A DNA stretch of 50,519 nucleotides from Buttiauxella agrestis ATCC 33320 (GTDB taxonomy: Bacteria; Pseudomonadota; Gammaproteobacteria; Enterobacterales; Enterobacteriaceae). Positions 41,310 to 50,519 of the stretch are shown in pieces. Every line of letters begins with the position of its first letter. Position 1 is the first letter of the stretch. The stretch is from assembly GCF_000735355.1 (NCBI RefSeq), contig NZ_JMPI01000052.1, positions 1 to 50,519 of the forward strand. The letters run 5' to 3'. The position numbers and the translations under genes are program-made. The notes beneath the pieces are model-generated. The model did not search any database and was not told where the DNA came from. It worked only from the letters and a program-made list of their open reading frames with translations.

Positions 41310-41990
41310 ATGACGCCCCCCCTCACCTGGCACGATGTGCTGGCTCAAGAAAAGCAACAACCCTATTTCATTCATACGCTAGCAACCGTTGCTGAACGAC
41401 GCGCTGCTGGAGTCACGGTTTATCCTCCTCAGAAAGACGTATTCAACGCATTCAGATTTACGGAGCTGGGTGACGTGAAAGTGGTCATCCTTGGACAAGA
41501 CCCTTATCACGGTCCAGGGCAAGCACACGGTCTGGCATTCTCTGTTCTGCCTGGTGTTGCAGTGCCACCGTCTTTAAAGAATATGTACAAAGAGTTGCAG
41601 AGCGACATTGCTGATTTTGTGCAACCAAACCATGGTTACCTGGAGAGCTGGGCGCGTCAGGGCGTACTTTTACTCAACACAGTATTAACCGTCGAGGCAG
41701 GTAATGCGCATTCGCATGCGAAATTAGGCTGGGAAGCATTCACAGATAAGGTAATTGCGCTGATTAACGAACACTGTGAAGGCGTCGTATTTTTACTCTG
41801 GGGATCACATGCGCAGAAGAAAGGCAGTTTTATTGACAGAAACCGCCATCACGTTTTACAAGCCCCTCATCCCTCGCCTTTATCGGCGCATCGTGGTTTT
41901 CTGGGGTGTGGGCATTTCTCTAAAACCAATCAGTATCTGACCGAACGCAACCAGCCCGCAATTGACTGGACGCCGGTTTTGCCAGAATAA
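41310..41990 (+). CDS. ung: Uracil-DNA glycosylase
   Basis: The 226-residue enzyme removes uracil from DNA to start base-excision repair. The water-activating Asp64 lies in LGQDPYHG and the His loop is [10 protein letters not shown]. Sequence follows E. coli Ung. The start has GGAGAGCGAG upstream; a bidirectional terminator follows. Confidence 0.97.
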   Translation: MTPPLTWHDVLAQEKQQPYFIHTLATVAERRAAGVTVYPPQKDVFNAFRFTELGDVKVVILGQDPYHGPGQAHGLAFSVLPGVAVPPSLKNMYKELQSDIADFVQPNHGYLESWARQGVLLLNTVLTVEAGNAHSHAKLGWEAFTDKVIALINEHCEGVVFLLWGSHAQKKGSFIDRNRHHVLQAPHPSPLSAHRGFLGCGHFSKTNQYLTERNQPAIDWTPVLPE

Positions 41991-41996
41991 AGAGAC

Positions 41997-42023
41997 AAAA
42001 AAGCCAGCTTTCGCTGGCTTTTT
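41997..42023. terminator. ung/yfiF bidirectional terminator
   Basis: AAAAAAGCCAGC-TTTC-GCTGGCTTTTT is a symmetric terminator with T-runs on both strands, placed between convergent ung and yfiF. Confidence 0.9.
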
Positions 42024-42044
42024 AAAACGGTCATTCTCAAAGCA

Positions 42045-43106
42045 TTACGCTTTGTTTTGACGCCACCATTCAGACAACAACACACCGGTTGCCACTGATA
42101 CGTTCAAGCTTTCAACATTACCAGTGCCTGTGATCGCGACGCTCATGTCAGCATTTTCAAAGGTCGCATCAGAAACACCTTCGCGTTCCTGACCTAACAC
42201 CAGAACCATTTTCTTCGGCAACTCAGCTTTGAAAAGCGGAGTTCCTTTATGGCTTGATGTTGTGACAATCGCGTAACCGGCTTTACGGAATTGCTCCAGA
42301 CCTTCTTCGAAAGTCTCGCCGCTGATTGCTTCAACATGCTCCGCACCGCCTTCAGCAGTACGAACCGCAGCGCCAGATTCCAGCATTGCTGCATCTTCCA
42401 CCAGCAAGCCTTTCACACCGAAATGTGCGCAGCTACGCATAATGCCGCCGAGGTTATGCGGGTTAGCCACGTTTTCCAGCGCCAGAACACAATCTTCTTC
42501 GCCAGCTTTAGATAACCAGCTGTCAACAGTAATGCCGCGACGCTTTTTAATGATGAAGCAAACGCCACCGTGGTGTTCTGTACCGGATGCTTTAACCAAC
42601 TCCGCATCATCTACCACATGGTAGGCTTTACGGTTTGCAGCCATCCAACGCAGTGCTTCTTTGAAACGCGGGGTCACGCTCTGGATGAACCAGGCGCGTA
42701 CGATGCAATCAGGACGGCTCAGGAACAAAGCCTGACAAGCGTTCTCACCGTAAACACGTGTTTCTTCCGCACGTTGGCGGCGAATGATTTCAGGGTCAAC
42801 AATAGGTCTGCCATTGGCACCCATTTGCTCGCCTGCTTCAGACACTTCTTCTCTTGGCGGTCGTGAAACCGTGCGCCATGGGTTATCACCACGATCTTCA
42901 CGATCGTCACTACGATTCCGCTCGCGCCCTGCGCCAGGTTTATCATCGCGACGTGGGCCACGACGGCCCTCACCGCGTGACGCTGCTGCCGGACGCCCAC
43001 CACCTTTACCTGTGCGCGGGTTTTGGCTGCGTTTTTCGCTGTCATCGTCACCGCGGACATACATCACTTTGACCTTGCCGCTTTTACCTTTAAATTCGTC
43101 GTTCAT
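42045..43106 (-). CDS. yfiF: SpoU-family RNA methyltransferase-like protein YfiF
   Basis: The 353-residue protein has an N-terminal Arg/Gly/Asp-rich tail (about 1-100) likely unstructured, a small substrate-binding domain and a C-terminal SPOUT knot with [16 protein letters not shown] and [10 protein letters not shown]. By family it should 2'-O-methylate a ribose in RNA, but no target of YfiF is established. ATG at 43106 has GGAG 8 bp upstream and agrees with the E. coli start; a GTG 12 bp upstream is unlikely. Confidence 0.9.
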   Translation of the reverse strand: MNDEFKGKSGKVKVMYVRGDDDSEKRSQNPRTGKGGGRPAAASRGEGRRGPRRDDKPGAGRERNRSDDREDRGDNPWRTVSRPPREEVSEAGEQMGANGRPIVDPEIIRRQRAEETRVYGENACQALFLSRPDCIVRAWFIQSVTPRFKEALRWMAANRKAYHVVDDAELVKASGTEHHGGVCFIIKKRRGITVDSWLSKAGEEDCVLALENVANPHNLGGIMRSCAHFGVKGLLVEDAAMLESGAAVRTAEGGAEHVEAISGETFEEGLEQFRKAGYAIVTTSSHKGTPLFKAELPKKMVLVLGQEREGVSDATFENADMSVAITGTGNVESLNVSVATGVLLSEWWRQNKA

Positions 43107-43317
43107 GCTTTTCTCCACCTGGCTGAGCGCGTGGCGCGCAGATTACCCGATGTGGCACTGGTTAGCCATTAACTTTGGTCAAAAGCCCACAACTATTGTA
43201 TTCATCGAATAAATCACTTTGCTGGCACTCGACTAATCGCTGATAATATTTAACATATAAGAAACATCATCTGTGAATTTCGCCATTTTTGGACAACACA
43301 TCCTTTAGAGGTTAGTT

Positions 43318-43737
43318 ATGAATACCGTTTGTGCCGCCTGCCAGGCAATTAATCGCATCCCCGATGAGCGTATTGATGACGGTGCCAAATGTGGCCGTTG
43401 TGGTCATGAGCTGTTCGATGGTGAAGTGATTAATGCCACCAGCGAAACCCTGGATAAATTGCTGCAAGACGACTTACCGGTGGTTGTAGATTTTTGGGCG
43501 CCATGGTGCGGCCCATGTGTCAACTTCGCGCCAATCTTTGAAGATGTGGCGGAGGATCGCAGCGGCAAAGTCCGTTTTGTTAAAGTGAATACAGAGGCGG
43601 AGCCAGCGCTAAGTGCTCGTTTCCGCATCCGCAGCATTCCGACCATTATGGTGTTTAAAAAAGGTGAAATGGTCGACATGCTAAATGGTGCGATGCCAAA
43701 AGCCCCATTTGAAAGCTGGCTGAACGAAAACATCTAA
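43318..43737 (+). CDS. trxC: Thioredoxin 2
   Basis: The 139-residue zinc-containing thioredoxin reduces disulfides in the cytosol. An N-terminal zinc module has Cys5, Cys8, Cys25 and Cys28; the active site is WCGPC (Cys64, Cys67). It agrees with E. coli TrxC, which is under OxyR; I could not pick out an OxyR site here. Confidence 0.96.
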   Translation: MNTVCAACQAINRIPDERIDDGAKCGRCGHELFDGEVINATSETLDKLLQDDLPVVVDFWAPWCGPCVNFAPIFEDVAEDRSGKVRFVKVNTEAEPALSARFRIRSIPTIMVFKKGEMVDMLNGAMPKAPFESWLNENI

Positions 43738-43742
43738 GTTGA

Positions 43743-43763
43743 CGGGCACGTTTATTGTGCCCG
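43743..43763 (+). terminator. Weak terminator or processing hairpin after trxC
   Basis: CGGGCAC and GTGCCCG form a 7-bp stem with a 7-nt loop, 6 bp after trxC. No T-run follows, so transcription may continue into tapT. Confidence 0.45.
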
Positions 43764-43809
43764 GATACTTCATCTACGTTAGAATGGCGTTTTTAAGCTT
43801 GTTTATCTG

Positions 43810-44511
43810 ATGACTGAAAACGCCGTCTTACGTCTTCGCGCTGAACGCCTGGCGCGTGCAACTCGTCCTTTCCTTGCCCGTGGTAATCGCATACGCCGTT
43901 GCCAGCGTTGCCTGTTGCCGCTAAAAACCTGTCTGTGTGAAACGCTACAACCTCAGAATGCACGTAGCCGCTTTTGCCTGGTGATGTTTGATACAGAGCC
44001 TATGAAGCCAAGCAATACCGGGCGATTAATTGCCGATATTTTACCGGATACCGAAGCGTTTCAGTGGTCACGTACAGAACCCCCTCAGGCTTTGCTCGAT
44101 TTAGTCAGCTGCCCTGATTACCAACCAATGGTGGTATTCCCGGCATCTTATGCAAGCGTTGGGCGCGAAGTGCTGACCACCCCGCCAAAATCAGGCAAGC
44201 CACCACTCTTCATTATGTTGGATGGTACATGGACCGAAGCACGCAAGATGTTCCGCAAAAGTCCTTATCTTGATGGACTGCCCGTGATTTCAGTCGATTT
44301 AAGTATTGTCTCCGCCTATCGCCTTCGTGAAGCCCATGCCGAGGGCCAATACTGTACTGCGGAAGTCGCTGCTGCATTGCTCGCACTGGCTGATGATGAA
44401 CATGCCGCCATCGGTCTGACTGAGCATTTCACGTTATTTCGTGAGAGGTATCTGGCGGGGAAACCTCATCATCAATCCAGCATCACAGCACCGGAACCAG
44501 AAAGCGTTTAA
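43810..44511 (+). CDS. tapT: tRNA-uridine aminocarboxypropyltransferase TapT
   Basis: The 233-residue DTW-domain protein (formerly YfiP) makes acp3U47 in tRNA with SAM as donor. The N-terminus has a zinc-like Cys motif (CQRCLLPLKTCLC); the catalytic signature is LDGTWTEARKM with REAHAEGQYCTAE after it. It precedes patZ by 32 bp on the same strand. Confidence 0.92.
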   Translation: MTENAVLRLRAERLARATRPFLARGNRIRRCQRCLLPLKTCLCETLQPQNARSRFCLVMFDTEPMKPSNTGRLIADILPDTEAFQWSRTEPPQALLDLVSCPDYQPMVVFPASYASVGREVLTTPPKSGKPPLFIMLDGTWTEARKMFRKSPYLDGLPVISVDLSIVSAYRLREAHAEGQYCTAEVAAALLALADDEHAAIGLTEHFTLFRERYLAGKPHHQSSITAPEPESV

Positions 44512-44543
44512 ACTCACTGAGTTAATTCTCAGGAGAGAGAGCT

Positions 44544-47204
44544 ATGAGTCAACGTGGGCTGGAGGCGCTACTGCGCCCCAAATCAATTGCGGTTATCGGG
44601 GCTTCTGCAAAAACAGATCGCGCGGGTTATTTAATGATGCGCAATCTTCTGGCTGGCGGTTTCAACGGCCCAGTCATGCCGGTAACACCCAGCCATAAAG
44701 CGGTCTGCGGCGTGCTTGCCTGGCCTGATATTGCAAGCCTCCCCTTCGCCCCCGATCTCGCCGTCATCTGCACTCACTCAAAACGTAACCTGGAATTACT
44801 GCAATCACTGGGAGAAAAAGGCTGTAAAGCCTGCATTATTCTCTCCTCTCCCCCTGAACAATTGCCTGATTTACTGGCTTGCGCTGCACAGTGGCAGATA
44901 CGTTTACTTGGCCCAAATAGCCTGGGTTTACTTGCTCCGTGGCAGGGCCTCAATGCGAGCTTCTCACCTGTCCCGATTCAAAAAGGTAAGCTGGCTTTTA
45001 TCTCCCAATCTGCGGCTGTTTCTAACACCATTCTGGATTGGGCACAGCAACGTGAAATGGGCTTCTCGTGGTTTATTGCGTTAGGCGACAGCCTCGATAT
45101 TGATGTTGATGAATTACTGGATTATCTGGCTCGCGATACCAAAACGAGCGCCATTTTGCTTTATCTGGAACATTTGAGCGATGCGCGGCGTTTTGTTTCG
45201 GCCGCGCGAAGTGCTTCTCGTAACAAACCCATTCTGGTGATTAAAAGCGGCCGTAGCACCAAAGCACAAGAATTGCTGAAAACACATCCCGGACTCGATG
45301 CTGCCTGGGATGCGGCGATTCAACGAGCCGGTTTGTTACGGGTGCAAGACACTCATGAACTGTTTTCGGCCGTAGAAACATTGAGCCATATGCGACCGCT
45401 TCGCGGCGAACGCCTCATGATTATCAGTAACGGCGCTGCTCCAGCAGCGTTGGCGCTGGATGAGTTATGGTTACGCAATGGCAAACTGGCAACATTGAAT
45501 GAAGAAATACTCGGTAAGCTAAAAGGTGCTTTGCCCATCAGTGTTGAAAGTGGCAACCCGTTAGACTTACGAGATGATGCCACGCCAGAACGTTATCTTC
45601 ACGCCGTGGAGATCTTACTTGATAGCCAGGATTTTGATGCACTAATGGTGATCCATGCCCCGAGCGCTGCAGCGCCGGGGACTGAGAGCGCCACCGCATT
45701 AATCGACTTAATCCGCAGGCATCCACGAGGGAAATACATCACGTTGATTACCAACTGGTGCGGTGAGTACTCGTCTCAGGAGTCCAGGCGCTTGTTCAGT
45801 GATGCCGGTATTCCGACTTATCGCACGCCTGAAGGCGCAGTTACCGCCTTTATGCATATGGTGGAATATCGTCGCAACCAAAAACAGCTGCGTGAAACAC
45901 CCGCGCTGCCCGCCAATCTGCAAGCGAATGCCAGCGAGGCGCATCAATTGCTGATGCAGGCATTAAAAGAAGGCGCGACTTCACTCGATACACATGAAGT
46001 GCGCCCTATCTTGCAGGCCTATGGCTTGAACACATTACCGACCTGGATTGCCGGTGATAGTGCGGAGGCTGTGCATATTGCCGAGCAGATCGGATATCCC
46101 GTGGCATTAAAGCTCCGCTCTCCCGATATTCCACATAAATCGGAAGTTCAGGGGGTAATGCTTTACCTCAGAACAGCCGCTGAGGTTCAACAAGCCGCTG
46201 ATGCCATCATCGACCGTGTGAAAATGGCGTGGCCGCAAGCGCGAATTCATGGGTTATTGGTTCAAAGCATGGCTAATCGCGCAGGCGCTCAGGAACTACG
46301 AATCGTGGTTGAGCATGATCCTGTCTTTGGCCCTTTGATTATGCTGGGCGAAGGCGGTGTAGAATGGCGACCCGATCAGCAAGCCGTTGTCGCATTACCT
46401 CCGTTGAACATGAATCTTGCCCGCTATTTGGTTATTCAGGCGATAAAAAGCGGAAAAATTCGTGGGCGTAGCGCGCTACGCCCATTAGATGTTCCCGGTA
46501 TTAGTCAGATTCTGGTTCAGGTTTCTAACTTAATTGTCGATTGTCCGGAAATCCGTCGCCTGGATATTCACCCACTTCTGGCTTCTGGAAACGAATTCAC
46601 ATTGCTGGATGTCACCTTACAGCTCGCTGAATTCGAGGGTGATCCGGAGACCCGGCTGGCTATCCGTCCTTATCCATACCAACTTGAAGAAAACGTGGTC
46701 CTCAAGAATGGTGAGCAGTGCCTGTTTCGCCCGATTCTTCCAGAAGATGAACCACTGCTACGACAGTTTATTTCCCTGGTCACCAAAGAAGATCTCTACT
46801 ACCGATATTTCAGCGAGATCAACGAATTTACCCATGAAGATTTAGCCAATATGACCCAGATCGACTACGATCGAGAAATGGCATTCGTTGCAGTCCGGCA
46901 ACAAAACGGTAGCAGCGAAATAATCGGCGTAACTCGTGCAATCTCCGACCCAGATAATATTGATGCCGAGTTTGCGGTGCTGGTGCGCTCTGATTTAAAA
47001 GGACTTGGATTAGGCCGAAGACTACTGGAGAAACTTATTGCCTATACGTTAGAGCATGGGCTTCAACGACTTAACGGCATAACAATGCCAAATAACCGTG
47101 GCATGGTCTCATTGGCCCGAAAACTTGGATTCGATGTCGATATACAACTGGAAGATGGCATTGTCAGCCTGACACTTCCATTGATAAAAAGCATGGATTC
47201 GTGA
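44544..47204 (+). CDS. patZ: Protein lysine acetyltransferase PatZ (Pka)
   Basis: The 886-residue protein joins an NDP-forming acyl-CoA-synthetase-like part (CoA-binding and ligase domains, about 1-460, then an ATP-grasp domain, about 480-700) that lacks activity in relatives, to a C-terminal GNAT domain (about 725-880, DLKGLGLGRRLLEKLI). It acetylates lysines of enzymes such as acetyl-CoA synthetase. It follows E. coli YfiQ. The start has AGGAGAGAGAG. Its stop codon lies inside the hairpin at 47201-47229. Confidence 0.94.
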   Translation: MSQRGLEALLRPKSIAVIGASAKTDRAGYLMMRNLLAGGFNGPVMPVTPSHKAVCGVLAWPDIASLPFAPDLAVICTHSKRNLELLQSLGEKGCKACIILSSPPEQLPDLLACAAQWQIRLLGPNSLGLLAPWQGLNASFSPVPIQKGKLAFISQSAAVSNTILDWAQQREMGFSWFIALGDSLDIDVDELLDYLARDTKTSAILLYLEHLSDARRFVSAARSASRNKPILVIKSGRSTKAQELLKTHPGLDAAWDAAIQRAGLLRVQDTHELFSAVETLSHMRPLRGERLMIISNGAAPAALALDELWLRNGKLATLNEEILGKLKGALPISVESGNPLDLRDDATPERYLHAVEILLDSQDFDALMVIHAPSAAAPGTESATALIDLIRRHPRGKYITLITNWCGEYSSQESRRLFSDAGIPTYRTPEGAVTAFMHMVEYRRNQKQLRETPALPANLQANASEAHQLLMQALKEGATSLDTHEVRPILQAYGLNTLPTWIAGDSAEAVHIAEQIGYPVALKLRSPDIPHKSEVQGVMLYLRTAAEVQQAADAIIDRVKMAWPQARIHGLLVQSMANRAGAQELRIVVEHDPVFGPLIMLGEGGVEWRPDQQAVVALPPLNMNLARYLVIQAIKSGKIRGRSALRPLDVPGISQILVQVSNLIVDCPEIRRLDIHPLLASGNEFTLLDVTLQLAEFEGDPETRLAIRPYPYQLEENVVLKNGEQCLFRPILPEDEPLLRQFISLVTKEDLYYRYFSEINEFTHEDLANMTQIDYDREMAFVAVRQQNGSSEIIGVTRAISDPDNIDAEFAVLVRSDLKGLGLGRRLLEKLIAYTLEHGLQRLNGITMPNNRGMVSLARKLGFDVDIQLEDGIVSLTLPLIKSMDS

Positions 47205-47229
47205 GTAAGGTACTGGAAAACTTACTCAC
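47201..47229 (+). terminator. Hairpin over the patZ stop codon
   Basis: GTGAGTAAG and CTTACTCAC form a perfect 9-bp stem around an 11-nt loop, followed only by TTTG. It starts 1 bp before the patZ TGA. It could be a weak terminator before pssA. Confidence 0.45.
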
Positions 47230-47318
47230 TTTGCGGGTCAGTAGTGGTATTATCAGCAAGTTCTGACGTCTGGATTTTGCAGAAGGCCATCCAATGAATA
47301 GAGAAGATACGCACTGTG

Positions 47319-48674
47319 ATGTTGTCTAAATTTAAACGCAATAAACATCAACAACACCTTGCCCAATTGCCGAAGCTTTCTCAGTCAGTTGATGATGTAG
47401 AGACCCTTTTCTCCCCAGCGGATTTCCGTGAAGTCCTGCTGCAAAAAATTGCTAGTGCAACTCGCCGCATCTGTATTGTCGCTCTATATCTTGAGCAAGA
47501 CGATGCGGGTAAAGCCGTGTTAGCTGCACTTTACCAGGCGAAACAACAACGCCCGGAAATTGAAGTGACTGTCCTGGTAGACTGGCATCGTGCTCAGCGA
47601 GGCCGAATTGGTGCTGCTGCAACTAACACAAATGCCGACTGGTATTATCGCATGGCCGAAGAACATTCAGGTGTAGATATCCCTGTTCACGGTGTGCCTG
47701 TGAATACTCGCGAAGCGTTGGGCGTTCTGCACTTCAAAGGCTTTATTGTTGATGATTGCGTGATTTATAGCGGCGCCAGCGTGAATGACGTTTATCTACA
47801 TCAGCATGATAAATATCGTTATGACCGCTATCAGGTCATCTGTAATCCGCAGCTTTCTGACATCATGTATAACTGGATGCAGCAAAATCTGGTGCGTGGA
47901 CGTGCGGTACATCGCCTTGATAGATTACATAGACCAAAAAGCCCTGAGATTAAAAATGATATTCGTTTGTTCCGCCAGGAGTTACGGGATGCTAGTTTCC
48001 ATTTCCAGGGGAATGCCGATAACGAGCAGCTTGCTGTTACGCCTTTGGTTGGCCTGGGCAAAACAAGCTTGCTCAATAAAACTATCTATCATTTGATGCC
48101 GTGTACTGAGCAAAAATTAGTTATTTGCACGCCTTATTTCAATCTTCCGGCGGTACTGGTACGAAATATTATTCAGTTGCTTCGCGAAGGTAAGCAGGTC
48201 GAAATTATTGTCGGCGACAAAACGGCGAATGATTTTTATATTCCTGAAGATCAGCCGTTTAAGATAATCGGTGCATTGCCTTATCTCTACGAAATTAACC
48301 TTCGTCGCTTCCTGAGCCGTTTGCAATATTACGTTAATAGCGGGCAATTAATTGTGCGCTTATGGAAAGATGAAGATAACAGTTATCACTTAAAAGGTAT
48401 GTGGGTAGATGACGAGTGGATGCTGCTGACGGGAAATAACCTGAACCCGAGAGCATGGCGGCTGGATCTGGAGAATGCGATTCTTATTCATGATCCTAAA
48501 CACGAACTCACCACGCAACGCGATCATGAACTGGAATTGATCCGCACGCATACTACTGTCGTTCAGCATTATCGAGATTTACAGAGTATTGCGGAATATC
48601 CTATAAAAGTTCGTAAGCTCATTCGCCGTTTGCGACGTATCCGCATCGACCGTTTGATCAGCCGTATTCTGTAA
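47319..48674 (+). CDS. pssA: Phosphatidylserine synthase
   Basis: The 451-residue PLD-superfamily enzyme joins CDP-diacylglycerol and serine, the committed step to phosphatidylethanolamine. Two HKD-like motifs are seen, HFKGFIVDD and YHLKGMWVDDE. The basic C-terminus (KVRKLIRRLRRIRIDRL) fits its known ribosome or membrane contact. ATG at 47319 gives the E. coli length; the GTG one codon before is less likely. Confidence 0.96.
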   Translation: MLSKFKRNKHQQHLAQLPKLSQSVDDVETLFSPADFREVLLQKIASATRRICIVALYLEQDDAGKAVLAALYQAKQQRPEIEVTVLVDWHRAQRGRIGAAATNTNADWYYRMAEEHSGVDIPVHGVPVNTREALGVLHFKGFIVDDCVIYSGASVNDVYLHQHDKYRYDRYQVICNPQLSDIMYNWMQQNLVRGRAVHRLDRLHRPKSPEIKNDIRLFRQELRDASFHFQGNADNEQLAVTPLVGLGKTSLLNKTIYHLMPCTEQKLVICTPYFNLPAVLVRNIIQLLREGKQVEIIVGDKTANDFYIPEDQPFKIIGALPYLYEINLRRFLSRLQYYVNSGQLIVRLWKDEDNSYHLKGMWVDDEWMLLTGNNLNPRAWRLDLENAILIHDPKHELTTQRDHELELIRTHTTVVQHYRDLQSIAEYPIKVRKLIRRLRRIRIDRLISRIL

Positions 48675-48691
48675 TTCATCGTTATACTGAT

Positions 48692-48717
48692 AAAACCCTG
48701 CTTGCAGGGTTTTTTTA
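48692..48717 (+). terminator. pssA terminator
   Basis: AAAACCCTG-CTTG-CAGGGTTT runs into seven T residues. It lies 18 bp after pssA and just before yfiM. Confidence 0.9.
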
Positions 48718-48734
48718 TAGCCTGAGGATAGTGA

Positions 48735-49058
48735 ATGCTTCGTTTATTACTTCCATTAGTGTTCCTCTTGAGTGGTTGCAGCCATATGACGCAAGATCAG
48801 TGGCACGGGCAGGATAAAGCTCAACATTTTATCGCCTCTGCAATTCTTTCCGCTGCGGGGAATGAATATGGTCATCATCAGAACTGGAGTGATTCCCGTA
48901 GTGCTAATTTTGGTTTCTTATTTTCAGTCAGTCTTGGGGCAACAAAAGAGTTTTGGGATAGTCGTGAGGCAGGGAGCGGGTGGAGCTGGAAGGATTTCAC
49001 GTGGGATGTAGCCGGTGCGGCCACCGGCTATGCAATATGGCAGTTTGCCAAATATTAA
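48735..49058 (+). CDS. yfiM: Lipoprotein YfiM
   Basis: The 107-residue protein has a signal peptide ending in the lipobox LLSGC (Cys15). The rest contains [19 protein letters not shown] and [14 protein letters not shown], which match E. coli YfiM, of unknown function. GAGGATA precedes the start. It overlaps the convergent kgtP by 4 bp. Confidence 0.9.
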   Translation: MLRLLLPLVFLLSGCSHMTQDQWHGQDKAQHFIASAILSAAGNEYGHHQNWSDSRSANFGFLFSVSLGATKEFWDSREAGSGWSWKDFTWDVAGAATGYAIWQFAKY

Positions 49059-50359
49059 AGTTTTATTCCTTTACCCTTGCGATGTAGCAACAGTGACACC
49101 AGGAATGCTAAAGCTCCCATTCCGGAGACATACCAGAAAAATGCTGTTTCCATACCGATAGATTTGAGGGAAAGCGCAACATATTCCGCGGAACCACCAA
49201 ACAGCGCATTGGCTACGGCATAAGATAAACCGACACCTAATGCCCGGACTTCTGGCGGGAACATTTCAGCCTTCAAAATCCCGCTGATCGAAGTATAAAA
49301 ACTGACGATTAACATAGCGAATATGACAAGGCCAAATGCCGCGTAGGGAGAGGTGACGTTTTGCAAAGCGGTAAGAATAGGAACTGTCACTACCGTCGCT
49401 AATCCACCAAAGAACAGCATGGAATTACGGCGACCAATTCTATCTGATAAAGCTCCAAAGAAGGGCTGTACCAACATAAATATAAACAATGCAAACGTCA
49501 TTAATGCGCTGGCAGTATTAGCATGCATTCCTGCTGTATTAACCAAATACTTTTGCATGTAAGTCGTGAAAGTATAAAAGCTTAGTGAACCGCCAGCGGT
49601 AAATCCAAGAACCATAATAAAAGCGCGGCGGTTTTTCCAAAGGCCGCCCAGAGTCCCTGCATCTTTGTGTTCCCGGGTCGCTTTATCTGAAGTTTCATCT
49701 AATGAACGGCGTAAATAGAGGGCGACAACGGCAAGTACTGCGCCCAGTGCGAAAGGTATCCTCCACCCCCATTCACGCAACTCTCCATCACTGAGAACTT
49801 GTTGAAGTACAACCACAACGAGTAGCGCTAAAAGCTGCCCACCAATGAGTGTTACGTATTGAAAAGAAGCATAAAATCCTTTACGGCCCTCTACTGCCAC
49901 TTCACTCATATAAGTTGCACTCGTACCGTATTCCCCTCCTACAGATAGCCCCTGAAATAAGCGAGCCAGTAAAAGCAGTGCTGGGGCCCAGGTGCCAATG
50001 GTTTCATAGCCTGGTAAACAGGCGATCACCAAAGATCCGAAGCACATCATACAAACCGAGATTAGCATTGAGTTTTTACGCCCATGCTTGTCGGCAATAT
50101 AACCAAACAACCAACCACCAATCGGACGCATTAAAAAACCGGCGGCAAATACCCCGGCAGTTTGTAGAAGTTGTGTTGTGTTGTTACCTGAAGGGAAAAA
50201 AATATGGGCGAAGTATAGCGAACAGAAGGAATAGACGTAGAAATCAAACCACTCAACCAAATTCCCCGATGATGCTCCAACAATGGCCCAAATACGGCGG
50301 CGTGTATCTGAACTTGTAAGAGCGGTTTTATCCTGCTGTGTTGATACTGTTTCAGTCAT
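49055..50359 (-). CDS. kgtP: Alpha-ketoglutarate permease
   Basis: The 434-residue MFS proton symporter takes up 2-oxoglutarate. It has 12 predicted spans, [14 protein letters not shown] in helix 1, DKHGRKNSM in loop 2-3 and a metabolite-symporter signature [20 protein letters not shown]. It follows E. coli KgtP closely. The start has AGGAGA 9 bp upstream. The 160 bp beyond it to the window end hold no gene I can support. Confidence 0.95.
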   Translation of the reverse strand: MTETVSTQQDKTALTSSDTRRRIWAIVGASSGNLVEWFDFYVYSFCSLYFAHIFFPSGNNTTQLLQTAGVFAAGFLMRPIGGWLFGYIADKHGRKNSMLISVCMMCFGSLVIACLPGYETIGTWAPALLLLARLFQGLSVGGEYGTSATYMSEVAVEGRKGFYASFQYVTLIGGQLLALLVVVVLQQVLSDGELREWGWRIPFALGAVLAVVALYLRRSLDETSDKATREHKDAGTLGGLWKNRRAFIMVLGFTAGGSLSFYTFTTYMQKYLVNTAGMHANTASALMTFALFIFMLVQPFFGALSDRIGRRNSMLFFGGLATVVTVPILTALQNVTSPYAAFGLVIFAMLIVSFYTSISGILKAEMFPPEVRALGVGLSYAVANALFGGSAEYVALSLKSIGMETAFFWYVSGMGALAFLVSLLLHRKGKGIKL

Positions 50360-50519
50360 TTTAATTTTCTCCTGTCTTCCTGAATAGGCGAACGCCCAAA
50401 GATCCAGTAAAGCAGGAGATAAAACAGATGCGACTCAGAGTTATCTGTTTCGATGTAGTTGCTTAAAAAATTGTGAGCAGGCTAATCTTTTAAAGTGGAT
50501 TGCGAGAAAATTTCATAAA

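Overview
The window is chromosomal core DNA of a gamma-proteobacterium of the order Enterobacterales. Almost every protein reads like its E. coli K-12 counterpart, and the gene order csiE-hcaT / yphG-yphH-glyA-hmp-glnB-glrR-qseG-glrK-glmY-purL-mltF-tadA-pgpC-yfhH-yfhL-acpS-pdxJ-recO-era-rnc-lepB-lepA-rseCBA-rpoE-nadB-trmN-srmB-grcA-ung-yfiF-trxC-tapT-patZ-pssA-yfiM-kgtP is the one known from E. coli. Sequence differences and the left-hand gene content suggest a relative of Enterobacter, Kluyvera or Buttiauxella rather than E. coli itself, but the genus cannot be fixed by eye. No tRNA, rRNA, insertion sequence, prophage or CRISPR array is visible.

Positions 1-11340 are the variable part. A tandem hairpin repeat (1-90) is followed by a NicO-type metal transporter paired with an exported DUF1007 protein, then csiE, hcaT and a carbohydrate module of unknown substrate: an aldose-epimerase-like protein, an MFS sugar porter and the large YphG protein, all on the minus strand, with the divergent ROK regulator YphH. 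The hca dioxygenase genes and the yph ABC transporter that accompany these genes in E. coli are absent.

Positions 11341-22763 hold one-carbon, nitrogen and purine genes. glyA and hmp diverge from a region with a PurR operator and an 11-1-11 NsrR palindrome. glrK-qseG-glrR-glnB is a minus-strand operon, and upstream of it lies the sRNA gene glmY with a sigma54-type promoter, an IHF-like site and three GlrR-type boxes, one of which touches the purL terminator. purL has its own PurR operator.

Positions 22764-36663 carry mltF and tadA (tails overlapping by 116 bp), pgpC, a possible new 53-residue membrane protein, yfhH, yfhL, and the long minus-strand series rpoE-rseABC, lepAB, rnc-era-recO-pdxJ-acpS. 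The rpoE leader has an autoregulatory sigmaE-type promoter and short leader frames; the rnc leader has two perfect hairpins. nadB is preceded by a perfect NadR box and an imperfect second one.

Positions 36666-50519 carry nadB, trmN, srmB, grcA (with a perfect FNR box), ung, yfiF, trxC, tapT, patZ, pssA, yfiM and kgtP. The region is mostly ordinary housekeeping DNA and I found no convincing new multi-gene defence or mobile system. The best leads are the 53-residue ORF at 25448-25609, the sugar module at 4359-11309, the rpoE leader and the mltF/tadA antisense overlap.
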